This document shows positions 45,626 to 56,019 of a stretch of 64,000 bases of DNA, piece after piece. A program made the position numbers and the translations under genes. The notes below the pieces were generated by a model. That model was given only the letters and a program-made list of their open reading frames with translations, made no database searches and was not told the origin of the DNA. Within the stretch, counting starts at the first letter, position 1, and every line of letters starts with the position of its first letter. Origin of the DNA: Actinomycetota bacterium (GTDB lineage: Bacteria; Actinomycetota; Thermoleophilia; Solirubrobacterales; Solirubrobacteraceae); assembly GCA_018268595.1 (NCBI GenBank), contig JAFDWH010000009.1:62001-126000 (forward strand), written 5' to 3'.

Positions 45626-46943
45626 GAGGCCGCGGACCCTAGCGAACGCGCGGTGGGCGGGTCAGGTGCCCTGCTCCCACGCCGTCAGGTAGGCGCGTTG
45701 GGCGTCGGTCAGCGCGTCGATCTCGACGGACAGCGCCGCGAGCGTGAGGCGCGCGACCTCGTCGTCGAGCTCGTGCGGCACGCCGTGGACGCGCGCCTCC
45801 AGCGTCTCGGCGCTGCGCACGAGATGCTCCGCCGCGAGCGCCTGGTTGGCGAACGACATGTCCATCACGGCGGCCGGGTTGCCCTCGGCCGCCGCGAGGT
45901 TGACGACGCGCCCCTCGGCCAGCAGGTTGATGCGCCGCCCGTCCGCCAGCACGTGCTGCTCGACGTGCGGGCGCACCTGGCGGCGCTCGGCCGCCAGCTC
46001 GCGCAGCGCCGCGAGGTCGCACTCGACGTCGAAGTGGCCCGCGTTGCACAGCACGGCCCCGTCGCGCATGACCGCGTAGTGCTCGCGGCGCACGACGTCG
46101 CGGTTGCCGGTCGCCGTGATCAGCACGTCGCCCTTCGCGGCGGCGGCGACGCCGGGCAGCACCTCGTAGCCCTCGAGCTTCGCCTCCAGAGCGCGCACCG
46201 GGTCGACCTCGCAGACGACGACCTGCGCGCCCGCGCCCTTCGCCCGCAGCGCGATCCCCTGTCCGCACCAGCCGTAGCCGAACACGACCACGACGCGCCC
46301 CGCCAGCAGCATGTTCGTCGCCCGCAGGATCCCGTCGAGCGCGGACTGGCCGGTGCCGTAGCGGTTGTCGAACAGCCGCTTTGTGCGCGCCTCGTTGACG
46401 GCGACGATCGGGAAGCCGAGCTGGCCGGCCGCCTCGAGCGCGCGCAGCCGTACGACGCCGCTCGTCGTCTCCTCCGTGCCGCCGAGGATGCCGCCGTCGG
46501 CCAGCAGGTCCGTGCGGGTCGCGTGGATCGTCGAGACGAGGTCCGCGCCGTCGTCCATCGTCAGCTGCGGACGCGTCTCCAGCACCGCCTCGATGTGGCG
46601 GTAGTAGGTCGCCATGTCCTCGCCGTGGATCGCGTGGACGGCGGCCCCGTGGCGCTCGACGAGCGCCGCCGCGACGTCGTCCTGCGTGTCGAGCGGGTTG
46701 GCGGCGCACAGCGCGACCTGCGCCCCGCCCGCGATCAGGGTGCGGACGAGGTTCGCCGTCTCGGTCGTGACGTGCAGGCACACGCCCACGCGCAGCCCCG
46801 CGAACGGCCGCTCGCGCGCGAAGCGCTCGCGGATCGCGCGCAGCACCGGCATCTGCGCGTCGGCCCACGCGATGCGCGCGTCGCCGGCCTCGGCCAGGCC
46901 GAGGTCGGCGACGTCGGATGCGCGCGGTCTTCTGGGGGGCGCT

Positions 46944-48391
<1,448 letters not shown>

Positions 48392-48395
<4 letters not shown>

Positions 48396-48772
48396 CGTGG
48401 CGCGGTCTCCATCAGTTGTGTGTTGAGCAGCCTCTGGTGCTTCTCCTGCTCCCAGCGCAGCCAGTCGGCGGCGGCGACGTCCTCCGGGCGGTGTGGCTGC
48501 GCGTCGAACCACTCTCCGACGGCCTCGCGCAGGTCGGCGTCGCGTCGCAGGCGCAGCGCGAAGCCGATCTCCGAGAGGCCGACGTCGAAGCGTTCGAGCA
48601 GCTCGCGCAGCGTGCGCAGGCGCTGCAGCTCGGCCGGCCCGTAGAGCCGGTAGCCCGAGCGCGAGCGCTCCGGCACGACGAGCCCGCTGCGCTCGACGTA
48701 GCGCAGCATCCGCGGGGACCAGCCGGTCGTCTCCGCGGCCTCGTGGATCGTCAGCGCGTCGCCCTCCGCCAT
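48392..48772 (-). CDS. MerR-family transcriptional regulator
   Basis: This 126-residue protein has a MerR winged helix: [25 protein letters not shown] at about 8-32, then [20 protein letters not shown] and a helical C-terminus ([17 protein letters not shown]) without the cysteine sensor of metal-responsive members. It probably controls the ahcY pair downstream and may bind a methyl-cycle metabolite, though that is inference. The ATG at 48772 is used; TTG at 48784 is an alternative. A TTGACA hexamer on the minus strand at 48804-48799 lies upstream, but no matching -10 box at 17-20 nt was found. The stop overlaps the ahcY start. Confidence 0.85.
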
Positions 48773-48816
48773 CAGAGCGGCCAACGTTACCAGAGGTGTG
48801 TCAAGGTTCGGCCGAG

Positions 48817-48822
48817 TAGATT
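48817..48822 (+). promoter_or_regulatory. -10 box, leaderless promoter
   Basis: TAGATT is followed by exactly 6 nt and the GTG at 48829, with no Shine-Dalgarno sequence. It lies in the 56-bp divergent gap to the MerR gene, so the two promoters overlap. Confidence 0.5.
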
Positions 48823-48828
48823 GCGAGC

Positions 48829-50904
48829 GTGTCGACCAGCGCCTCTGCACGGGGCCCGGTCGCTCGGGGGAATCGCGCTGCATCTGCTCGGGCGACGCAT
48901 GCCCTGACACCCGGCGAGTCCGCGTGGCTCGCGGCGCTCCCCTGCGCGCTCGCGACGCTGCTCGCGATCGTCGTGCTGGGGCCGCCGCTCGGGCGCGCGC
49001 TGCCGTCGGCGCAGCCGGCGATATGGCATGCATACGTCGCCGCGCAGTTCGTGCACGCGGAGCCGACTGAGCACGCGCGCTACCTGCTCGCGCTGCTGGG
49101 GCCGCCGCTGGCGATCGCCGGCATGCTGCTGCTGCGCGGGCGCCGCGTGCGCGCGAACGTCGCGGCGGCCGGCGCCGCCGTCGCGCAGACGGTCCTGCTG
49201 GCGCTCGTCGCGACGGCGCTCGTCGCGCAGCAGACGCACGTCTACGGCACGGCCTTCACGACCGAAGCGACGGGACATCGGATCGTCCTGCTGACGCCGG
49301 CGACGCTCGCCGCGGCGGTGGCGCTCGCGCTGCTCGCCGCCGCGCTGCTGCGGGACGGCCGGCTGCTCGCGCGCGCCGCCGAGTTGCTGCGCGAGACGTC
49401 GCGCACGCGCTGGGCGGCGAGCGCGCTCGCGGCGCTGCTCGTGCTGGTGTGGCTCGCGTCGGCGTTCCAGAGCGATGCGACGATCGACCGCGCGAACGCG
49501 GAAGTGGGGGAAAACCTCCCGTACTGGTCCGACGAGGCGTTCTCGGTCCTCAACGGCCACGCACCGCTCGTCGACTTCCACACCCAGTACGGGCACCTGT
49601 GGGCGTACCTGGCGGCCGCCGCGCTGAAGCTGCTCGGCACCTCGCTCGCGGCCTACGCGGCCGTGATGCTGGCCGGCACCGCCGGTGCGCTCGCCGCCGT
49701 GTTCGCGAGCTTCCGGCGCCTTGCCGGCGGCGCGCCGCGCGCGCTCGTGCTGTTCGCGCCGTTCGTCGCCACCAGCTTCTTCATGGAGGTCGGGCCGCTG
49801 TCGAACCGCTACGGGCCGGCGAACCTCTTCAGCCTCTTCCCGATCCGCTACGGCGGCCCGTACGTGCTGCTGTGGCTCCTCGTGCGCCGCGTCCAGCGAG
49901 GCGACGGCGGCACGACGGTGCCGCTGTTCGCGCTCGCCGGCGTGGTGGCGCTCAACAACCTCGAGTTCGGGCTGCCCGCGCTCGCGGCCACGCTCCTCAC
50001 GCTCGCCGCCGTCTCCGACCGCTCGCGCGCGACGCTCGCGCGGCTCGGCGCGGAGGCGCTCGCGGGCGCGCTCGCGGCGGTCGCGGCGGTCAGCGTCCTC
50101 ACGCTCGCGGTCGCCAGCTCGCTGCCGCACTTCGGGCTGCTGCTGACGTTCCCGCGCATCTACGCGAACGCCGGCTTCGGACTGCTGCCGCTGCCCGCGC
50201 TGGGCTTGCACCTCGTCGTCTACGCGACGTTCGCGGGGGCGCTCGTCCTGGCCGCCGTGCGACTCGCCTGCGGCGAGCGCGACGCCGCGCTGACGGGCGC
50301 GCTCGCGTGGGCCGGGATCTTCGGCCTCGGCGCCGGCGGCTACTTCGTCGGGCGCTCGCACCCGCACGTGCTGGTCGACCTCTTCTCCGCCTGGTCGCTC
50401 GCGCTCGCGCTGCTGCTGCTGGCGGTCGCGCGGGCGGTCGCCCGCCGCCCGTCGCGCCGGCCGCAGCTCGCGGAGCTGCTCGTGCTGGCCGGCTTCGGGG
50501 TGATGGTCTGCTCGCTCGCGCAGACGCCGGCGCCGTGGTCGCAGCTCGACCGCATGACGACCGCGACGCCGGCCGCCCGGCGCGCCTACCCGGCTGTGAA
50601 GGCGGTCGTCGCGCAGCTGACGCGCCGCGGTGAGCCGGTCGCGCTGCTGCTGCCGCTAGGGCACCGGATCGCGGTCGAGCTGGGCCTCGACGACGTCACC
50701 CCCTACGCCAACGCCGGCTCGATGATGACGCGCGGGCAGTGGGCCGAGGCGATCGCCGCGCTGCGCAGGGCGGGCGGCGTCCGCGTCATCACGGCGCGAC
50801 GCCTGCTGTTCCCCGAATGCGCCGCGTTCCTCGCGGCGCAGGGCTTCAGGCCCGGACGCCAGTCGCAGGCCGGCAACGGCGTGTACGAGTTCGTCGCGCG
50901 CTGA
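48829..50904 (+). CDS. large polytopic membrane protein, glycosyltransferase-like
   Basis: This 691-residue protein has about 14-16 hydrophobic helices. An extracytoplasmic loop after the fifth or sixth helix carries NAEVGENLPYWSDEAFSVLNGHAPLVDFHTQYGH (shown here as its key residues: the acidic D-E-A-F near residue 226 and the D-F-H-T-Q-Y-G near 243), which recalls GT-C glycosyltransferases with their loop acidic residue. The soluble C-terminal part (about 595-691) reads like a phosphate-binding or regulatory domain. I call it GT-C-like with moderate certainty; a polymer-synthesis partner of the neighbouring sugar-nucleotide genes is the natural guess. The GTG at 48829 is set by the leaderless promoter. 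Confidence 0.65.
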   Translation: MSTSASARGPVARGNRAASARATHALTPGESAWLAALPCALATLLAIVVLGPPLGRALPSAQPAIWHAYVAAQFVHAEPTEHARYLLALLGPPLAIAGMLLLRGRRVRANVAAAGAAVAQTVLLALVATALVAQQTHVYGTAFTTEATGHRIVLLTPATLAAAVALALLAAALLRDGRLLARAAELLRETSRTRWAASALAALLVLVWLASAFQSDATIDRANAEVGENLPYWSDEAFSVLNGHAPLVDFHTQYGHLWAYLAAAALKLLGTSLAAYAAVMLAGTAGALAAVFASFRRLAGGAPRALVLFAPFVATSFFMEVGPLSNRYGPANLFSLFPIRYGGPYVLLWLLVRRVQRGDGGTTVPLFALAGVVALNNLEFGLPALAATLLTLAAVSDRSRATLARLGAEALAGALAAVAAVSVLTLAVASSLPHFGLLLTFPRIYANAGFGLLPLPALGLHLVVYATFAGALVLAAVRLACGERDAALTGALAWAGIFGLGAGGYFVGRSHPHVLVDLFSAWSLALALLLLAVARAVARRPSRRPQLAELLVLAGFGVMVCSLAQTPAPWSQLDRMTTATPAARRAYPAVKAVVAQLTRRGEPVALLLPLGHRIAVELGLDDVTPYANAGSMMTRGQWAEAIAALRRAGGVRVITARRLLFPECAAFLAAQGFRPGRQSQAGNGVYEFVAR

Positions 50905-50910
50905 GCGCGA
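50894..50910. terminator. weak bidirectional hairpin
   Basis: TCGCGC-GCTGA-GCGCGA forms a 6-bp stem around the membrane-protein stop codon, in the convergent gap to the isomerase gene. It is short for a terminator, but another 5-bp pair (GAGCG/CGCTC, 50903-50920) overlaps it. Confidence 0.3.
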
Positions 50911-50918
50911 GCGGACGC

Positions 50919-51974
50919 TCAGCCGCCGATCAGCGCGCCCTTGAGCCGCTCGATCGCGTCGACCGGCGTCGGGTCGACGCCGCGCAGCACCGCCAGGTAG
51001 ACCGACACGAGGTCGCCGGCCAGCAGCAGCGACAGAAGCCGCTCCAACCGCGTCTCGCCGCGCGTCTCGACGCGGAACGAGGCCGCCGCGCTCGCGCCGA
51101 TCAGGCCGCGCGTCAGCTCGATCCGCTGGCGGATGCGCGGGTGCAGGTCGGAGTCGTCGAGAAAGACCGTGCTGAAGCGGCCCAGCTCCGCCGCGCCCGT
51201 CCAGCCGGCCACCTCGTTGTGGTCGAGCTCCGGGAGCTGCGACGAGTGCGCCGGGATCTTCGCGTTCTCGTTCAGCTGCGTCTTCCAGCGGTAGGCGATC
51301 GGCGCGGTCAGGCCGGCGCCTGCGATCTGCGGGATCGTGCCGAGCAGGCCGCGCGCGAGCTGCTTCGGCAGCGCGTCCTCGGCCCCCTCGGGGCCCCATT
51401 CGGCGACCAGCTCCTCGGTGTGCGCGGCGGCGACGTCGATCTCCGAGTGCAGCGACTCCGCGACGCCGCAGGCGGCGGCGACCTCGAGCGCGATCACGAG
51501 CATGTAGCCGACCGCGGCCCGCGGCTGGAACGCGCCCGGCAGCGGGACCACGGGCACGTCCTCCTCGCGCGCGGCGGCGGCGAGCTTGCCGCCGGTCGTC
51601 GCGACGACGCGCCGCGCGCCGAGCGCCCCGGCCGCCTCGAAGGCGGCCAGCGTCTCCTCCGTGTTGCCGGAGTAGCTCGCGCACAGCACGGTCGTGTCCG
51701 GCGTCGTCCACGACGGCACGCCGTAGTCGCGCATCACGATCAGCGGACGCGAGGCGCGGTCGCCGAGCGCGGCGCGCGCGAGCGCGCCGCCGATCGCCGA
51801 GCCGCCCATGCCGGCGACGATCAGCCCGCCGGGAGCGTCGTGCCGCTCGAGCTTGGCGGACTCGACACGCCAGAGGGCGTCGCGGAGATGCTCCGGCAGT
51901 CCGAGGATGTCGTCCACGTGCTTCGAGACGTCGACCGTGTCGACGGCCTCGCGGGTAAGCGCCTGATCGGTCAA
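50919..51974 (-). CDS. bifunctional phosphoglucose/phosphomannose isomerase
   Basis: This 351-residue SIS-domain enzyme interconverts glucose-6-, fructose-6- and mannose-6-phosphate, the branch that feeds GDP-mannose and related sugars. The first SIS domain has LIVAGMGGSAIGGALARAAL and LCASYSGNTEETLAAFEAA. The second has IAYRWKTQLNENAKIPAHSS, with the conserved E-N-x-K segment, and LPELDHNEVAGW. The start is a TTG at 51974 that overlaps the upstream nucleotidyltransferase stop (TTGA), so the two are coupled. TTG is rare in this window. It converges on the membrane-protein gene at 50904. Confidence 0.88.
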   Translation of the reverse strand: MTDQALTREAVDTVDVSKHVDDILGLPEHLRDALWRVESAKLERHDAPGGLIVAGMGGSAIGGALARAALGDRASRPLIVMRDYGVPSWTTPDTTVLCASYSGNTEETLAAFEAAGALGARRVVATTGGKLAAAAREEDVPVVPLPGAFQPRAAVGYMLVIALEVAAACGVAESLHSEIDVAAAHTEELVAEWGPEGAEDALPKQLARGLLGTIPQIAGAGLTAPIAYRWKTQLNENAKIPAHSSQLPELDHNEVAGWTGAAELGRFSTVFLDDSDLHPRIRQRIELTRGLIGASAAASFRVETRGETRLERLLSLLLAGDLVSVYLAVLRGVDPTPVDAIERLKGALIGG

Positions 51975-53071
51975 AACTTGATCGCTCCGTCGGGAAGGGA
52001 CACGTTCGGGGACAGCCGCGCGCCGGCGGCAAGCTGGTTGTCGGCGCCGAGCGTCACGCACTCGCCGAGCACGACGCCCTCGCCGAGCCGGCAGCGCGCG
52101 CCGATGCGCGCGCCGGGACCGACGATGCACTGCGTCAGATGGGCGTGCGGCCCGACGACCGCGCCGTCGAGCACGACCGAGCCGTCGACGTGCGCGCCCT
52201 CCGCCACCTCGACCCCGGGGCCGAGCACGCTGCGGCCGGTCACGAGCGCCCCGTCCGCGACGCGCGCGCGGGCGCCGACGAGCGCCGGGCCGACGACGCG
52301 GCCGTGCAGCTCGGCGCCGTCCGCGACCGCCAGGTGCGCGGCGTCGTAGGCGTCCGTGACGTGCGTCTCGACGGCGCCGTCGAGGATGTCGTACGTCGCC
52401 TGCAGGTAGCGCTCCGGCGTGCCGATGTCGAGCCAGTAGCCGGACGCCTCGTAGCCGTAGAGGCCGTCGTCCACGAGTCGTGGGAACAGCTCGCGCTCGA
52501 TCGAGACGTGCTGGCCGGCCGGCAGCTGCGCCAGCACGTCGCGGTGCAGCACGTACGCGCCCGCGTTGACGAGGTTCGTGTCGATCTGGTCGGGGCTCGG
52601 CTTCTCGAGGAACTCGGAGACGCTGCCGTCGCCGTTGCGGCGCACGAGCCCGTAGGCGGACGGGTCCTCGACCGGCACGAGCGCGAGCGTCGCGCGCGCG
52701 CCGGTGCGCTCGTGCTGCGCGATCTGCGCCGTCAGGTCGATGTCCGTCAGCACGTCGCCGTTGAGCATCAGGAAGCGCTCGTCGAGCAGGTCCTCGGCGA
52801 ACTTGACGGCCCCGCCGGTGCCGAGCGGTCTCGGCTCTTCCACGTAGCGCAGCCGCATCCCGTACGCCGAGCCGTCGCCCAGCACGTTGTGCACGCCCGA
52901 CGCGAGGAAGCCGCACGAGATGACGACGTCGTCGACGCCGTGCCCGCGCAGCCATTCGAGCATGAACGCGATGAACGGCCGGTCGACGAGCGGCACCACC
53001 GGCTTCGGCACCGTCGAGGTGAGCGGTCGCAGCCGCGTGCCCTCTCCGCCGGCGAGGATCAGGGCCTGCAC
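51971..53071 (-). CDS. mannose-1-phosphate guanylyltransferase-like enzyme
   Basis: This 366-residue sugar nucleotidyltransferase has MQALILAGGEGTRLRPLTST, VPKPVVPLVDRPFI, LMLNGDVLTDIDLTAQI, EFLEKPS and LVNAGAYVLHRDVL. The C-terminal half (about 230-366) is a left-handed beta-helix with hexapeptides such as VVGPHAHLTQCIVGPGARIG. Its coupling to the phosphomannose isomerase gene by a TTGA overlap suggests a GDP-mannose (or related hexose) product, which is inference. It is paralogous to the gene at 44627. The upstream gene, a nucleotide-sugar dehydrogenase, ends 1 bp away. Confidence 0.88.
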   Translation of the reverse strand: MQALILAGGEGTRLRPLTSTVPKPVVPLVDRPFIAFMLEWLRGHGVDDVVISCGFLASGVHNVLGDGSAYGMRLRYVEEPRPLGTGGAVKFAEDLLDERFLMLNGDVLTDIDLTAQIAQHERTGARATLALVPVEDPSAYGLVRRNGDGSVSEFLEKPSPDQIDTNLVNAGAYVLHRDVLAQLPAGQHVSIERELFPRLVDDGLYGYEASGYWLDIGTPERYLQATYDILDGAVETHVTDAYDAAHLAVADGAELHGRVVGPALVGARARVADGALVTGRSVLGPGVEVAEGAHVDGSVVLDGAVVGPHAHLTQCIVGPGARIGARCRLGEGVVLGECVTLGADNQLAAGARLSPNVSLPDGAIKF

Positions 53072-53072
53072 G

Positions 53073-54443
53073 TCAGGCCCCTGCTTCGCTGCGCTCCGCC
53101 GCGGTCGTCGTCGGACTGCCGTTGCTGCTCGGGGCGGCCGCCGCCGCGCGGTCGGCGCCGCGCCCGACGCCCTCGAACGCGAAGCCGGCCGCGCGGACCT
53201 GCTGCGGGTCGAGCGCGTTGCGGCCGTCGATCACCAGCCGGCCGCGCATGCGGCGCGCGGCGGTGTCCCAATCGAGCGCTCTGAACTCGGGCCACTCGGT
53301 CACGAGCACGGCGGCGTCGGCGCCGTCCAGCGCCTCGACCGCGCTGCCGGCGAAGTGGACGCCCGGCATCAGCCGCCGCGCCTCCTCCTCGGCGATCGGG
53401 TCGTACGCGCGCACCGTCGCGCCGTCGGCCTGCAGGCGCGCCGCCAGCACGAGCGAGGAGGCCTCGCGCATGTCGTCGGTGTCGGGCTTGAAGGCGACGC
53501 CGAGCAGCGCGACCGTCTTGCCGACGAGCGAGCCGAGGTGCTTCTGCAGCTTCGAGATGACGCGCCGCTTCTGCAGCTCGTTGACCTCGATCACGGCGGT
53601 CAGCAGCTGGAAGTGGTACCCCGAGTTGCCGGCGAGCTGCTTGAGCGCGCTGACGTCCTTCGGGAAGCAGGAGCCGCCGTAGCCGATCCCGGGGCGCAGG
53701 AAGTGCGCGCCGATGCGCCGGTCGAGCCCCATCCCCTTCGCGACCTCGCCGACGTCGGCGCCGGTCTCCTCGCAGACGTTCGCGATCTCGTTGATGAACG
53801 AGATCTTCGTCGCGAGGAACGCGTTGGAGGCCAGCTTGACCATCTCGGCGCTCGCGATGTCGGTGCGCACGAGCGGCGCGCCCAGCGGCGCGTACAGCTC
53901 GCAGACCGCGTCGCCGGCCCAGTCGTCGTCGTCGCCCACGACGACGCGGTCGGGGCGGCGGAAGTCGGCGAGCGCGGTGCCCTCCTTGAGGAACTCCGGG
54001 CAGGAGACGTAACGGAAGCCGGTCTTGCCGCGCTCCGCGAACGTGCGCTTGATCGAGGCGCCGGTGCCGACCGGAACGGTCGACTTCATCACGAGCGCGT
54101 GCCGGTCCGACGGCGGCATCGCGTCGACGACCGCGTGCACGGCCGACAGGTCGGCGTCGCCCGAGTAGGTCGGCGGCGTGCCGACCGCGACGAACAGCAG
54201 GCGCGCGTGCTCGAGCGCCGGCGCCAGCTCGGTCGAGAAGTGCAGCCGCTCGCGGTTGGCGGCGATCGACTCCGCCAGCCCGGGCTCGTAGATCGGGATC
54301 TCGCCGCGCTCCAGCCGGGCGACCTTGTCGGCGTCGATGTCGACGCACCAGACGTCGTTGCCCAGCTCCGCGAAGCCCGCCGCCGTGACGAGGCCCACAT
54401 AGCCGGTGCCGATCACGGCGATCGGTTCGCGCGGGGGAGTCAT
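53073..54443 (-). CDS. UDP-glucose/GDP-mannose 6-dehydrogenase
   Basis: This 456-residue NAD-dependent enzyme oxidises an NDP-hexose to the uronic acid. It has the NAD motif IAVIGTGYVGLVTAAGFAEL, VDIDADKVARLERGE, the mid-domain VPVGTGASIKR and ASNAFLATKISFINEIANVC, the catalytic Cys in GYGGSCFPKD, and LGVAFKPDTDDMREAS in the C-terminal domain. Motifs fit UDP-glucose dehydrogenase best. The tail after about residue 435 is low-complexity Ala/Ser. The ATG at 54443 follows a run of Gly/Arg-rich upstream codons and is preferred over the in-frame codon at 54488. A TAGTCT box lies 10 nt upstream. Confidence 0.9.
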   Translation of the reverse strand: MTPPREPIAVIGTGYVGLVTAAGFAELGNDVWCVDIDADKVARLERGEIPIYEPGLAESIAANRERLHFSTELAPALEHARLLFVAVGTPPTYSGDADLSAVHAVVDAMPPSDRHALVMKSTVPVGTGASIKRTFAERGKTGFRYVSCPEFLKEGTALADFRRPDRVVVGDDDDWAGDAVCELYAPLGAPLVRTDIASAEMVKLASNAFLATKISFINEIANVCEETGADVGEVAKGMGLDRRIGAHFLRPGIGYGGSCFPKDVSALKQLAGNSGYHFQLLTAVIEVNELQKRRVISKLQKHLGSLVGKTVALLGVAFKPDTDDMREASSLVLAARLQADGATVRAYDPIAEEEARRLMPGVHFAGSAVEALDGADAAVLVTEWPEFRALDWDTAARRMRGRLVIDGRNALDPQQVRAAGFAFEGVGRGADRAAAAAPSSNGSPTTTAAERSEAGA

Positions 54444-54480
54444 GAAGCGGCGAAGACTACTAGCGGATCGCGAAGCCGGC

Positions 54481-56019
54481 TCACCCACCGCCCAGACGCG
54501 TGAGCGAGCCTGCGATCGCGAGCATCTGGTCGTTGGTGAGTCTCTCCTGCAGCGTGTTCTGGACCCAGTAGACGGCCTTCGGCGTCCTCCACGCGACCGT
54601 CCGCAGGCGCGTGCCGTCGTAGAACAGCAGCAGCGGCTTGCCGTTGATCGTGCGCGTGTCGCTGGACGGATTGCTCAGGATCGGCGGGTCCGTCCAGGTG
54701 GTGCCCTCGATGCCGTAGTAGTTGCCGTCCTCCCCGTAGGACACGACGAGGCGGTAGGCGGCCTTCACCTTCCCGTCGGGCGCCTTGATGCGGTAGGCCC
54801 GCGGGTACTCGAGCTGACCGCTTGCGTCGCGCGCGGGCTGCATGTACTGCCCGCGGGCGGTGAGCAGCTTCGGGTAGTAGACGGGGAACTTCGTCGCGCC
54901 GAGCTGGATCGCGTAGTCCGCGCCCGTCTGCCCGGCGTCGACGAGGCCGGCGACGCTCGGCCCGCTCGGCTTGCGCCGCTTGCCGTGCCTGCCCTTGCCG
55001 CCGCCCGCGGACTGGCCCTTCGGCGGTGCCGGCGGCGGCGACAGGAACTCGTGGCGAATCTGCGCGAGCACCTCCGGCGTCGCGGTCACGAACGACCCGG
55101 CGGCGGTGTTCTCGTACGCCGCCGGAAAGTGCACCTCGCGGATCGGATGGCTGGCCGAGTAGGCGGCCAGGTAGAACAGCCGCAGGAACTCCTCCTTGCT
55201 CTGCAGCGAGGCGTCCGTGCGCACGTACTTGCCGATCTGCTTCGTCAGCTTGTGCGGGTCGGACAGGAACTGGCCGGCGCCGTACTGCGACTTCGCCTGG
55301 CGCAGGAAGTCCTGCTGGCGCGCGGCGCGCACGAAGTCGCTGTCGGCGTGGCGGAAGCGCACGTAGTCGAGCGCCTGCGAGCCGCACAGCTTCTGGTAGC
55401 CGGGCGAGACGTTGATCTCGGCGTACTGCTCGCTCGCCGGCAAGCCCAGGTTCGAGTGGTAGTACCAGCGGTCGACGTCGACGTAGACGCAGTGAATCGC
55501 GTCGACCGCGGCCTTGAAGCCTCTGAAGTCGATGTTGACGATGTGGTTGATCGGGATCTGCAGCAGGCGTCTGATCACCTTCGCCGTCAGCACCTCGCCG
55601 CCGTCGGTGTAGGTCTCGTTGATCTTCGCGCCGACGCGCAGGCCGCCGCCGGGGACGGTGAAGTCGACCTTCAGGTCGCGCGGGATCGACAGCACCGTCG
55701 TCGCGTTCGCGTCCGGGTCGAGCCGCACGAGGATCATCGTGTCCGAGCGCGCGTCTCTCGAGTCGTGGCCGTAGCGGTGGTCGGAGCCGATCAGCAGGAT
55801 CGTCTGCGGGTCGCCGGCCTGGGCGCGCGTGATGACGCTGCCGGCGCCCTTGATCGTGCCGCCCTGCTTGAGGTCGTCGACGAAGCCCTGGACCGTGTTG
55901 AGGCCGACGGTCGCGGTCACGCCGGCGCTCAGCACCACCAGCACGAAGCCGGCGAGCAGGAACTTCAGCCACAGGCCGCCGCGGCGCGGGAACTCGGGCG
56001 GAGGCGGGCCGACGCTCAC
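54481..56019 (-). CDS. LytR-CpsA-Psr family wall-polymer ligase
   Basis: This 512-residue protein anchored by one helix (LKFLLAGFVLVVLSAGVTATVG) has an extracytoplasmic LCP domain: QTILLIGSDHRYG, RSDTMILVRLDP, VLSIPRDLKVDF, and later NIDFRGFKAAVDAIHCVYVD and LDYVRFRHADSDFVRAARQQ, with the Arg/Asp residues that bind the polyprenyl pyrophosphate. LCP enzymes move lipid-linked glycans to peptidoglycan, which fits this surface-glycan setting. A basic, Gly/Lys-rich linker near residue 350 leads to a C-terminal domain of unknown role. The GTG at 56019 overlaps the M20 peptidase stop by 4 bp. Confidence 0.92.
   Translation of the reverse strand: MSVGPPPPEFPRRGGLWLKFLLAGFVLVVLSAGVTATVGLNTVQGFVDDLKQGGTIKGAGSVITRAQAGDPQTILLIGSDHRYGHDSRDARSDTMILVRLDPDANATTVLSIPRDLKVDFTVPGGGLRVGAKINETYTDGGEVLTAKVIRRLLQIPINHIVNIDFRGFKAAVDAIHCVYVDVDRWYYHSNLGLPASEQYAEINVSPGYQKLCGSQALDYVRFRHADSDFVRAARQQDFLRQAKSQYGAGQFLSDPHKLTKQIGKYVRTDASLQSKEEFLRLFYLAAYSASHPIREVHFPAAYENTAAGSFVTATPEVLAQIRHEFLSPPPAPPKGQSAGGGKGRHGKRRKPSGPSVAGLVDAGQTGADYAIQLGATKFPVYYPKLLTARGQYMQPARDASGQLEYPRAYRIKAPDGKVKAAYRLVVSYGEDGNYYGIEGTTWTDPPILSNPSSDTRTINGKPLLLFYDGTRLRTVAWRTPKAVYWVQNTLQERLTNDQMLAIAGSLTRLGGG

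Noticed and set aside
48799-48804. TTGACA on the minus strand as -35 box of the MerR-ahcY operon
   Set aside because: A perfect hexamer, but no -10 box lies 16-20 nt further on. TAACGT is only 9 nt away.
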